Assembly (NCBI GenBank): GCA_946885765.1
Contig: CAMPHD010000044.1
Location: forward strand, 1 to 13,624
Direction: 5' to 3'
Length of the DNA stretch: 13,624 nt
Source: an uncultured Thalassospira sp.
Lineage (GTDB): Bacteria; Pseudomonadota; Alphaproteobacteria; Rhodospirillales_A; Thalassospiraceae
The position numbers and the translations under genes are program-made. The notes under the pieces are model-generated. The model did not search any database and was not told where the DNA came from. It saw nothing but the letters and a program-made list of their open reading frames with translations. Positions 1 through 6,875 of the stretch are shown here, one piece after another; position 1 is the first letter of the stretch; each line of letters begins with the position of its first letter.

Positions 1-416
1 TGCTTTATATATCTGATTGATATATAAAGATAAAAAATTATCTTCTAATTGGCACAACAATTGCCAGCTAGAAGGACAAAACAATAAAAATATTCGTCAG
101 GGAGGATAACCAATGTCCGGGAAGGCATGCATTCATCGCATGACATTTGATTGCCCCGAATCCGGGTCAATCGCATCGTACCAGCAACATATGCTGTCAG
201 GTTTCTGACATCTGCCTTGTGAATCTGTTTCACGAGGTGTTTGCGCGTGCAGTTGCAACCCGATCAGACATAATTTTCATCCCCGACACGATATTCGTTA
301 GAGAAGTAAGACGACCAACAACTGAGGAGATATCAAAAGATAACTGCCAATATTCGATTATTGACCGTTTCTGTTGTTATCAATGCAGTGAACATTGATC
401 CTAGGGAGGACTAAGT
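1..416. other. AT-rich non-coding leader upstream of the TAXI-TRAP operon
   Basis: No convincing gene is visible in these 416 bases. The open frames on both strands lack a ribosome binding site and have cysteine-rich, low-quality translations. The start is markedly AT-rich compared with the rest of the window. It opens with a perfect 10-bp inverted repeat (3-12 and 20-29, CTTTATATAT / ATATATAAAG, 7-base spacer). Smaller inverted repeats lie at 50-66 (TGGCA/TGCCA) and 126-142 (CATGC/GCATG). The only firm signal is the ribosome binding site AGGGAGGA at 403-410, six bases before the TAXI start. The operon promoter should lie here, but I could not pick a -35/-10 pair with confidence. Confidence 0.6.
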
Positions 417-1382
417 ATGAAATTGCGGAATCTGCTTTCGGCAGCGGCAGCACTGATGATGTTCGGTGCCCCGGCATTCGCCCAGACCCAGCTTTCCATT
501 GCGACCGGTGGCACCGGTGGCGTTTATTATCCTTACGGCGGCGGTCTTGCCGAACTGATCGGCAAATATGTTGATGGCTATGACGCCGTTGCCGAAGTTA
601 CCGGCGCATCGGTTGAAAATATGGGCCTTGTTTCGCGTGGCGACAGCGACATCGCCATCGCACTCGCCGATACGGTCTATGCCGGCTACAAGGGCATTGG
701 CCAGTTCGAAGGCCGTCAGGTCGACAATGTTCGTGCCCTGGCCTCGATTTATCCGAATGCTGTCCAGCTCGTCACTCTTGCTGACAGCGGTATCACCAGC
801 CTTGCCGATCTCAAGGGCAAACGCGTTTCTGTTGGTGCACCGGGTTCCGGCACCGAAGTTTCGGCTCAGACCCTGCTCGAAGCCAACGGCATCACCTATG
901 ATGATATCGAAGAACAGCGCCTGAACTTCAACGAAACCGCTGACGCGATCCGTGACGGTGACATTGATGCAGGTTTCTGGAGCGTCGGCCCGCCCACCAG
1001 CTCGATCCTCAACCTCGCAACCACGCGCGACATCAAACTGATCGCCCTGACCGAGGAAGAAGTCGCTGCTGCCATCGAAGCAGAACCGACCTTTGCACCC
1101 TATTCGCTGCGTAAGGGCATCTATGAAGGCGTCGAAGCACCGGTTCTGACGATTTCGACCCCGAACGTTCTGATCGCCAGCGCCGAAATGGACGAAGAAC
1201 TGGCTTATCAGATCACCAAGACCCTGTTTGAAAAGGTCGACGAACTGATCGCTATTCATCCGGCTGCCAACGACACTACGGTTGATTTCTCGGTCAGCTC
1301 GACCCCGATCCCGATGCATCCGGGTGCCCTTCGTTATTACGAAGAAGCCGGTGCACCGTTCCTGGATCACCTGCGTCCATGA
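417..1382 (+). CDS. TAXI-family TRAP transporter substrate-binding protein
   Basis: Periplasmic solute-binding protein (321 aa) of a TAXI-type TRAP transporter. It captures a small organic acid or amino acid and hands it to the membrane permease encoded downstream. A Sec signal peptide is visible: basic MKLR, a hydrophobic alanine-rich core, and an AFA-QT cleavage site after residue 22. The mature protein opens with the TAXI signature (LSIATGGTGGVYYPYGG, residues 26-42). The middle has LKGKRVSVGAPGSGTE, typical of the family. Length is normal for TAXI proteins. The ATG is preceded by a strong AGGGAGGA site at 403-410 with a six-base spacer. Its stop codon overlaps the start of the DUF1850 gene (ATGA). 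Known TAXI substrates include glutamate and other C5 dicarboxylates; the substrate here cannot be read from sequence. Confidence 0.95.
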   Translation: MKLRNLLSAAAALMMFGAPAFAQTQLSIATGGTGGVYYPYGGGLAELIGKYVDGYDAVAEVTGASVENMGLVSRGDSDIAIALADTVYAGYKGIGQFEGRQVDNVRALASIYPNAVQLVTLADSGITSLADLKGKRVSVGAPGSGTEVSAQTLLEANGITYDDIEEQRLNFNETADAIRDGDIDAGFWSVGPPTSSILNLATTRDIKLIALTEEEVAAAIEAEPTFAPYSLRKGIYEGVEAPVLTISTPNVLIASAEMDEELAYQITKTLFEKVDELIAIHPAANDTTVDFSVSSTPIPMHPGALRYYEEAGAPFLDHLRP

Positions 1383-1885
1383 TCTTTGCCAAGTGGGGGC
1401 GGCCGGTGCTGGCCGCCCTTTTCTTCCTTGCTTTGGCGCCCGCTGGTCATGCCGGTGAAGCCCCCAAAGAACATGCAGACAAAGCCGATCGCCTCAAAAT
1501 CATAGGGGCGGATGGACGCATTCTGGCTGAAACCGGCATTCCCCGTCAGGAGGGATGGTGCCTTTACTGGAACCATTCGGTAACCGGCGATGGCGTGATC
1601 GATTGCTATATCGACGATCACGGCAAGATGGTCCTGCATCGTTCCTATCAGCCCGATTTTGCGGCCGGACTGGGCCATTACCCTGGTCGTGGCACGCTGA
1701 CCAGTGCAGAAAATGGCGGTTACTGGATTGAAGACATTGATGAACCCGTTCCGGGAAATGCCTATTACCTTCGGGTTGGCAGCCTTGCGGTGAATCATCG
1801 TATCGTCACCAAAAGCGACGAAATCAATCTGTCGAAAATGGCCGAACATACCCGTGTCACCATACGGCTTGATACCGGGGATTAA
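1379..1885 (+). CDS. DUF1850 family secreted protein, TRAP-associated
   Basis: Small exported protein (168 aa) of the DUF1850 type, a family commonly found beside TAXI TRAP transporters, with no firm biochemical function known to me. The N-terminus is a signal peptide (basic MIFAKWGR, hydrophobic LAALFFLALA, GHA-GE cleavage near residue 25), so it should act in the periplasm with the binding protein. The mature part shows the family pattern: W64-N-H-S-V near residues 64-68, a glycine-rich YPGRGTL, YW at 115-116, and a C-terminal LRVGSLAVNH segment. It has two cysteines (C61, C76) that could form a disulfide. Its ATG lies inside the TAXI stop (four-base overlap), which implies translational coupling. 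The stop is 12 bases before the permease start. Assignment rests on pattern and context. Confidence 0.8.
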   Translation: MIFAKWGRPVLAALFFLALAPAGHAGEAPKEHADKADRLKIIGADGRILAETGIPRQEGWCLYWNHSVTGDGVIDCYIDDHGKMVLHRSYQPDFAAGLGHYPGRGTLTSAENGGYWIEDIDEPVPGNAYYLRVGSLAVNHRIVTKSDEINLSKMAEHTRVTIRLDTGD

Positions 1886-1897
1886 GGATTTTAACTG

Positions 1898-3912
1898 ATG
1901 ACTGAACCGGCACCTCTCCCGTCCATGCAGGACACAGTTGCCCAGCCAAAAATTGTTCTCGGGCTGATCACCGTGGTCGCGGTAGCACTTTCACTGTTCC
2001 AGATGTATGGCGCGGGGATCGAACCGCTTGGCCTGTTTTATCAACGCTCGATCCATCTGGCCTTTGTGATGTTCCTAGCTTTCCTGATGTTCCCGGCTTT
2101 CGGTCCGAACCGCAAGCGCGGTGTACTTGGATGGGGCATCGATCTGGCATTCCTGGCCGGTGCGTTTGTAACCGGGTTCTATCTGTCTTTCTTCCTTGAT
2201 GAAATCGTCAACCGGGCCGGTTTCTGGACCAACACCGATCTGATCATTGGCATCATAGCCACAATCACTGTGCTTGAAGCCAGCCGTAGAGCGGTCGGCC
2301 TTGGCATGACGATCATTGGTATCGTCGCGATCATCTATGCCCTTTCGGGTCCGCGCGGCTCGTTGCCGTGGCTTGGCGAATGGCTGCCCGGCATTCTCAA
2401 TCATCGCGGGGCCAGCATCGACCGCCTTGTTGGCCAGCTTTACCTCGGACAGGAAGGCATTTACGGCCTGCCGATGGGGGTTGCAGCGACCTATATCTTC
2501 ATGTTCGTGCTGTTTGGTGCGTTCCTTGAGGTCACCGGGGCGGGCAAATTCTTCATCGACATGGCCTATGCCGCGACGGGCCGAAAGGCAGGCGGCCCTG
2601 CCAAGGCTGCGGTTCTGGCATCTGCCGGGATGGGGTCAATCAGTGGCTCGGCCATTGCCAACGTTGTCACCACTGGCGCCTTTACCATTCCGCTCATGAA
2701 GCGCCTTGGCTATCGTCCGGCACAGGCTGGTGGCATCGAAGCCGCTGCCTCGACCGGCGGGCAGATCACCCCGCCGCTAATGGGTGCCGGGGCATTCCTG
2801 ATTTCCGAATATACCCAGGTGCCGTATCTCGAGATCGTCATGATTTCGATCTTCCCGGCGATCCTGTATCTCGGCACGGTTTATCTGTTTGTCCATATCG
2901 TCGCACTCAAGAACGGTATGCGTGGCATGCCGGTCTCAGAACTGCCCGACTGGAAACAGGTGCTGAAGGAAGGCTGGCAATTCATCCTGCCGCTTGGCGT
3001 TCTGATTTACCTTCTAGTGCTAAACATTTCTCCGATGCGTGTCGGCTTCTGGGCCATCATTTCGGTTCTGGCGGTTGCAGCTCTTCGTTATGCAATCTGG
3101 TTCTTCTACGTCGCACCACAGAACGGCGAAAAGGTCAGCCATGATCGTCTGAAGGCTGCCCTTGCCAACGGTGTCAGGATTACAATTGCGGCCCTTGAAC
3201 TCGGCGCAAAGAACGCGGTTGCCGTCAGCATGGCCTGCGCGGTTGCCGGAATTATCGTCGGGGTCGTGGGACTGACCGGTCTTGGCCTGAAATTCTCGTC
3301 AATGATGATCGCGTTTCAGGTGGCAATATCGTTCTGGCACTGGTTCTGGTTCTGATCGCCAGCCTGATCCTCGGTATGGGCCTGCCGGTTACAGCATCCT
3401 ACATCGTTTTGATCGTTCTGGTCGGACCTGCATTGTCCAACGAGTTCGGCATTCCGCTGCTGATCGCCCACCTGGTAGTGTTCTGGTATTCTCAGGACAG
3501 TAACGTGACGCCACCCATTGCCCTTGCCGGCTTTGCCGGGGCCGCGATTGCCGGGGCCAGTCCATTGGAAACCAGTATGCAGGCCTGGAAGTTTGCCAAG
3601 GGCCTGTATCTGATCCCGGCGTTTATGGTGTTCAATCCGGAAATCATCACCGGTGGTCCGCTGCCGCTTGTGCTCTGGACCGGCTTCACCGCCATCCTGT
3701 CGCTGGCGGCCTTTGCTGCGGCACTCGAAGGGTTCATGTTTGCCAAGCTTGATCTGGTATCCCGCATTTTGATCGTTCCGGCGACCATCGGCATCTTCTA
3801 TCCAGACCTTCGGGCAGAGATCGCAGGGACAGTCATCATTCTGGCGATACTGGGCCTGAACTGGTGGAAAAGCCGTCATTCGGATGGTCCGGCGGCAAAA
3901 ATAGCTGCCTGA
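1898..3912 (+). pseudogene. Fused TRAP transporter permease (DctQM type), frameshifted
   Basis: Inner-membrane permease of the TAXI system, a fusion of the small (DctQ) and large (DctM) TRAP subunits that imports substrate with the ion gradient. It starts at ATG 1898, nine bases after AAGGA (1884-1888). The first ORF gives 485 aa ending at 3355. Residues 1-473 are a good permease: N-terminal DctQ-like helices, then the first DctM half with GSISGSAIANVVTTGAF and STGGQITPPLMGAGAF. After F473 the frame is lost and 12 unrelated residues (QVAISFWHWFWF) precede a stop. Restoring one T in the run at 3314-3316 gives IAFSGGNIVLALVLVLIASL and continues into the second half (MGLPVTASYIVLI, DSNVTPPIALAGFAGAA), making 671 aa, normal for fused TAXI permeases. 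The symmetrical second half is needed for transport, so the gene is either inactivated or carries a sequencing error. Confidence 0.9.
3376..3912 (+). CDS. C-terminal fragment of the TRAP permease (other frame)
   Basis: This ORF (178 aa) is the second half of the permease's DctM part, separated by the frameshift. It carries the repeat-symmetric motif MGLPVTASYIVLI at its start and the SNVTPP hairpin motif near residue 40, followed by further membrane helices and a short basic C-terminus. Its first ATG is internal to the real domain, because homologous sequence extends upstream in this frame to about 3317. No Shine-Dalgarno sequence precedes it. It is unlikely to be a separate functional protein and is listed so that the broken gene can be reconstructed. 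Confidence 0.6.
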   Translation: MGLPVTASYIVLIVLVGPALSNEFGIPLLIAHLVVFWYSQDSNVTPPIALAGFAGAAIAGASPLETSMQAWKFAKGLYLIPAFMVFNPEIITGGPLPLVLWTGFTAILSLAAFAAALEGFMFAKLDLVSRILIVPATIGIFYPDLRAEIAGTVIILAILGLNWWKSRHSDGPAAKIAA

Positions 3913-3943
3913 TTTTCCCCTTGTAAACGGCAACTTTTGATCC

Positions 3944-3983
3944 AAAAGCCCCCGCAAGACACATTCTTGCGGGGGCTTTTTTT
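3944..3983 (+). terminator. Rho-independent terminator of the TAXI-TRAP operon
   Basis: A perfect 12-bp GC-rich stem (3948-3959 with 3965-3976) has a five-base loop CACAT and is followed by seven Ts (3977-3983). The preceding AAAA (3944-3947) can extend the pairing. It sits 32 bases after the permease stop and cleanly closes the operon. Confidence 0.93.
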
Positions 3984-4086
3984 CGACCGTGCTTACACAT
4001 TACCTATGCATTAGGGCAGTAGACGCTAATCACCTCAATCGATAGGATCGCCTGAAAACAATTCCTCACACTATTGATTGAGCCCC

Positions 4087-5361
4087 ATGCAATTCCTTAG
4101 TCTTTTGCGTCAGGCACCCTGCCCTTTGGCATTCGGGGCGCTTCATAGTTTCGGCTCGTCATTTGGCCAGACCTTTCTGGTCGCCCTTTTCGTTCCGTTC
4201 ATCGGCGCCAGCCTTGCGATCAATGAAACCGAATTTGCCAATATCTATGCTGGCATCACCATCGCAAGCGCGCTGTGCCTGCCTTTCATCGGACGATTGA
4301 TCGACCGGGTCGATATGCTGCGCTATAGCCTGGCAACCATGATTTTACTGACCATCGGCTGCCTTGCGATTGCCACCGCACAATCGGTCTGGATGCTGAT
4401 TGCGGCCCTGTTCATTCTTCGTCTGGCCGGGCAGGGATTGATGAGCCATGTCAGCATGACCAGCATTGCGCGTTATTTTGATCGCAGCCGCGGTCGTGCC
4501 CTTGCCATTGCAAGTTTCGGCTTCCCGATGGCTGAGGCAATCATGCCCGTCACCCTGCTGGCACTTATCGCCGGATTTGGCTGGCGGGCGACCTATGCCG
4601 GGGCGGGTATTTTTATCGTGGTGATCCTCATGCCGATTGCGATCCTGCTGATCCGCGACAATGCGAAATTCCGCGAGGCACCGGGCAGAATGGAAAACAA
4701 CGGCAAAACTGCCAGTGCGGATCACGAAACCGCCGGGGACGCATCCCCCGCAAGCAGCCATCCACGCCTGTTCCGGTCACGCTATATCTGGTTCTGCATG
4801 CCGATGCTGGCCGCCCCGCCGTTGGTGATGACGGCCCTGTTTTTCCATCAGGGATCGATTTCAGCCAGCAAAGACATCGAACTTGCATGGTTTGCCGCAG
4901 GCTTTACGGTTTTCGCCATCACATCGGTGATCGGGGCGTTTGGCAGCGGACCGCTGATTGACAATCATACGGCCCGAAAGTTGTTCCCCTATCACCTGAT
5001 CCCGGCCATCGGGGCGGTATCGTTGCTGGCGATCACCGAAACACCAGTCATGATCCCGGTTTATATGGGGATGCTGGGCATCACCACTGGCTTTGCCACA
5101 ACATTGCGCACCGCAATCATCCCGGAACTGGTGCCGCTTGATGAAATCGGTGCGGTTCGTAGCACTTTGACCGCAGTCATGGTTCTGGCATCGGCGATTG
5201 GCCCGGCAATTTACGGCTGGATGTTTGCTGCCGATATCGATATCGACACGACGCTTTGGATCACCATCGTCGCAATGGCGGTTGTTTCGGTGATGTCATG
5301 GATGTCGGAACGACCGGGCTTCTATATCCCGCCCGGTGTTGCCCGCCAAACTGGTGAATAA
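4087..5361 (+). CDS. Major facilitator superfamily (MFS) transporter
   Basis: Integral membrane transporter (424 aa from ATG 4087) with the usual twelve predicted helices in two halves. The loop between helices 2 and 3 has GRLIDRVDMLRYS, a variant of MFS motif A. RYFDRSRGRALAIASFGFP marks the helix 4-5 region. A hydrophilic central loop (about residues 190-235, rich in N, A, S, E) joins the halves. Length is typical. The substrate is unknown; single-component MFS members of this style often move small organic acids or drugs. A TTG nine bases upstream (4078) is an alternative start. Neither start has a clear Shine-Dalgarno sequence, so ATG is preferred. The gene stands alone between the TRAP terminator and the convergent small gene. 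Confidence 0.85.
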   Translation: MQFLSLLRQAPCPLAFGALHSFGSSFGQTFLVALFVPFIGASLAINETEFANIYAGITIASALCLPFIGRLIDRVDMLRYSLATMILLTIGCLAIATAQSVWMLIAALFILRLAGQGLMSHVSMTSIARYFDRSRGRALAIASFGFPMAEAIMPVTLLALIAGFGWRATYAGAGIFIVVILMPIAILLIRDNAKFREAPGRMENNGKTASADHETAGDASPASSHPRLFRSRYIWFCMPMLAAPPLVMTALFFHQGSISASKDIELAWFAAGFTVFAITSVIGAFGSGPLIDNHTARKLFPYHLIPAIGAVSLLAITETPVMIPVYMGMLGITTGFATTLRTAIIPELVPLDEIGAVRSTLTAVMVLASAIGPAIYGWMFAADIDIDTTLWITIVAMAVVSVMSWMSERPGFYIPPGVARQTGE

Positions 5362-5399
5362 ATCAGCGGGATTTCAAAGTCGGGAATCGACGGTAAGAC

Positions 5400-5435
5400 A
5401 AAAAAATGGCCCGGAGCTCAAAAGAGCCCGGGCCA
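5400..5435 (-). terminator. Rho-independent terminator of the small gene and its hairpin RNA
   Basis: Read on the minus strand, TGGCCCGG (5435-5428) pairs with CCGGGCCA (5414-5407). Four more pairs (GCTC with GAGC) lie inside after a one-base bulge at 5415, the loop is four bases (5423-5420), and a seven-T tract follows (5406-5400). There is no T tract on the + side, so it acts on the minus strand only and ends the transcript of the gene at 5550-5732. Confidence 0.92.
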
Positions 5436-5549
5436 GTCGGGAAAACAGCGTCGTCTAGGGAGGAAGACGCTAGAAAAAACGCGGTAGTCCATCGCGGGAG
5501 CGTCGTTTGGGGAGGAAGATCAAACGTCGCTCGACCGCGAGGTCGTCAG
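5436..5549 (-). ncRNA. Candidate 3'-UTR small RNA with two anti-Shine-Dalgarno hairpin loops
   Basis: Between the stop of the small gene and its terminator the minus-strand RNA can form, in order: a 5-bp hairpin (5545-5532); hairpin B, a 12-bp stem with one A-A mismatch (5532-5521 with 5509-5498) and an 11-base loop AUCUUCCUCCC; a spacer with a U6 run (5479-5474); hairpin A, a 6-bp stem AGCGUC/GACGCU (5471-5466 with 5452-5447) whose 13-base loop contains UUCCUCCC; then the terminator. The two hairpins share a 20-base near-repeat (5448-5467 and 5500-5519, 18 of 20 identical). CCUCC in each loop copies the core of the 16S rRNA 3' end. Paired loops of this kind downstream of a small stress gene are the hallmark of alphaproteobacterial 'cuckoo' or CcsR-type sRNAs. 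That this RNA is expressed and processed is inference. Confidence 0.7.
5448..5519 (-). repeat. Two copies of a 20-base anti-SD loop repeat
   Basis: Copy A (5448-5467) and copy B (5500-5519) read GCGTCGT(C/T)T(A/G)GGGAGGAAGA on the + strand. They differ at two bases and are 32 bases apart. Both occupy the loop and one stem arm of the candidate sRNA hairpins. In hairpin B the opposite arm is complementary too, so the similarity covers loop sequence as well as structure. Confidence 0.85.
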
Positions 5550-5732
5550 TTAGGCAGCACCGCCAACGGTGCCAGCCGGATGCTTGATGTCGGCAGACTT
5601 GTCAGAGCCTTTGAACAGGCTGCGGAACAGGCTGCCGATATATTCAGCGCGGAGCTGTTGGCCTTTGCGCACGCCAGCTTCAATCTCGCTGGTTTTGATG
5701 TTCAGCTTGGTGATGTCAGCATAAGTGGTCAT
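5550..5732 (-). CDS. Small protein of unknown function, host mRNA of the hairpin RNA
   Basis: A 60-aa protein, not assigned to a family. The N-terminal half is polar (MTTYADITKLNIKTSEIEAG). The middle can form a basic amphipathic helix (VRKGQQLRAEYIGSLFRSLF, about residues 21-40), and the end is flexible and glycine/alanine-rich. The RAEYIGSLFR helix is reminiscent of short alphaproteobacterial stress proteins such as DUF1127-like ones, but the canonical DUF1127 arginine pattern is absent. Evidence that it is real: an ideal Shine-Dalgarno AAAGGAGGT on the minus strand (5746-5738) five bases before the ATG, a dedicated terminator, and structured leader and trailer. The strong ribosome site suggests abundant expression. 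It is divergent from the LysR gene and convergent with the MFS gene. Confidence 0.82.
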   Translation of the reverse strand: MTTYADITKLNIKTSEIEAGVRKGQQLRAEYIGSLFRSLFKGSDKSADIKHPAGTVGGAA

Positions 5733-5752
5733 GGCAGACCTCCTTTAAGAAT

Positions 5753-5792
5753 TTGGTTCATTGCGACAACGTGTCGCGTTTGATGAACCCAA
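5753..5792. promoter_or_regulatory. Nested inverted repeat in the leader of the small gene
   Basis: TTGGTTCAT (5753-5761) is repeated inverted at 5783-5792 as ATGAACCCAA with one extra base. Inside it, GCGACA (5763-5768) pairs perfectly with TGTCGC (5772-5777) around a three-base centre. In minus-strand RNA this would be a hairpin ending only a few bases upstream of the Shine-Dalgarno site of the small gene. As DNA it could be an operator for the divergent LysR regulator. The two roles cannot be separated from sequence. Confidence 0.5.
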
Positions 5793-5874
5793 TCTAATTT
5801 CCTTTACGGCAGAAGAGAATTACCTCAATATGCACATTACTTGTGAACATGCGTCATAAATAGGAAATACGCCG

Positions 5875-6870
5875 ATGGATCGCGCCGCAGAAATGGAAAT
5901 CTTCGTCCATGCCGTTGAAGAAGGCAGCTTTTCAGCTGCTGCACGGACCATGCGTCTGTCACCTTCGGCGGTTTCGAAATACATTTCGCGCCTTGAAGAC
6001 AGACTTGGCGCGCGTCTTTTGATGCGCACCACCCGCCAGCTTAGCCTGACCGAAGAAGGTCGGGCCTTTTACGAGCGCGCCCGCACGATCCTAAACGAGA
6101 TCGAGGAAGCCGAAGAAGTCGTCACCCAGCTTTATGCCGCCCCGCGCGGAACGCTTCGCATCAATGCTTCAGTGGCGTTTACCAAGTATCAGGTCGTGCC
6201 GCTGATTCCGGAATTTCTGGCGCGTTATCCCGATGTCCGCATTGAGTTGACGCTCGATGATAAATTCACCGATCTGGTCAACGATGGTTACGATCTGGCG
6301 ATTCGCCTGTCAGCCCTTGAAGATTCATCGCTGATCGCGCGGAAATATGCCGTCAATCGCCGCATGATCGTCGCATCGCCGGAATATCTGGAAAAGAACG
6401 GTATCCCGCGAAAGCCACAGGAACTTGAAAACCACGACTGTCTGCATCTGTCATCACGCGAAAGCTTTAACGACTGGCACTTCGACACGCCCGAAGGCCA
6501 TGTTTCATTCCGCGCACAGGGCAGCTTTTCCGCCAATGACGGCGACGCATTGCACGAAGCTGTGGTCGCGGGCCTCGGCATGGCGCGACTGGCGGAGTAC
6601 CTTGTGCATGAGGATATCCGTGCGGGTCGACTGACGCCGGTTCTGACGGAATATGTTCACGATCTGGCGTGGATTTCGGCGGTGTATCCGCATAAACGCC
6701 ACCTGTCGCCAAAGGTTCGTGCCTTTGTGGACTTTCTGGCCGAAAAATTCACCCCGATTCCGCCATGGGAACTGGGCCTGCGCGATGCGCGTTCGGTGCG
6801 CAAGGCACCGGATGGAAGCCCGCAAGGCCAGCCTGTCAGCACCGCAGCAAAGGCAACTTCCGCAAGCTAA
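5875..6870 (+). CDS. LysR-family transcriptional regulator
   Basis: DNA-binding regulator of 331 aa. Residues 3-62 form the LysR winged helix-turn-helix (MEIFVHAVEEGSFSAAARTM, then LSPSAVSKYISRLEDRLGARLLMR). From about residue 90 the periplasmic-binding-protein-like effector domain begins (GTLRINASVAFTKYQVVPLI) and continues with FTDLVNDGYDLAIRLS and MIVASPEYL, typical of the CrgA-like branch. The C-terminal 30 residues are a polar low-complexity tail beyond the usual domain end. The start ATG has a weak AGGAAA upstream. The gene is transcribed away from the small minus-strand gene, so the shared 142-base gap is the likeliest target. Its effector is unknown. It converges with the GNAT gene, with five bases between stop codons. 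Confidence 0.92.
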   Translation: MDRAAEMEIFVHAVEEGSFSAAARTMRLSPSAVSKYISRLEDRLGARLLMRTTRQLSLTEEGRAFYERARTILNEIEEAEEVVTQLYAAPRGTLRINASVAFTKYQVVPLIPEFLARYPDVRIELTLDDKFTDLVNDGYDLAIRLSALEDSSLIARKYAVNRRMIVASPEYLEKNGIPRKPQELENHDCLHLSSRESFNDWHFDTPEGHVSFRAQGSFSANDGDALHEAVVAGLGMARLAEYLVHEDIRAGRLTPVLTEYVHDLAWISAVYPHKRHLSPKVRAFVDFLAEKFTPIPPWELGLRDARSVRKAPDGSPQGQPVSTAAKATSAS

Positions 6871-6875
6871 AGTCT

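Noticed and set aside
147..398. 83-codon ORF upstream of the TAXI gene
   Set aside because: It starts with ATT, has no ribosome binding site and its cysteine-rich translation matches no family that I recognise.
411..1370. Long minus-strand ORF opposite the TAXI gene
   Set aside because: It is a codon-bias shadow of the + strand gene, which has a signal peptide, family motifs and a strong ribosome site.
3308..3320. Programmed ribosomal frameshift joining the two permease ORFs
   Set aside because: A -1 slip at GCG-TTT-C would move the Phe tRNA onto GTT with a mismatch; there is no X-XXY-YYZ heptamer and no clear stimulatory structure. A one-base deletion explains it better.
5448..5519. CRISPR-like array from the two 20-base repeats
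   Set aside because: There are only two copies, and each repeat forms a different hairpin with its flanks; no cas genes are present. The 3' UTR RNA reading fits better.
5406..5783. 125-codon + strand ORF across the hairpin region
   Set aside because: It is antisense to the small gene, its repeats and its terminator, has no ribosome binding site and no recognisable protein features.
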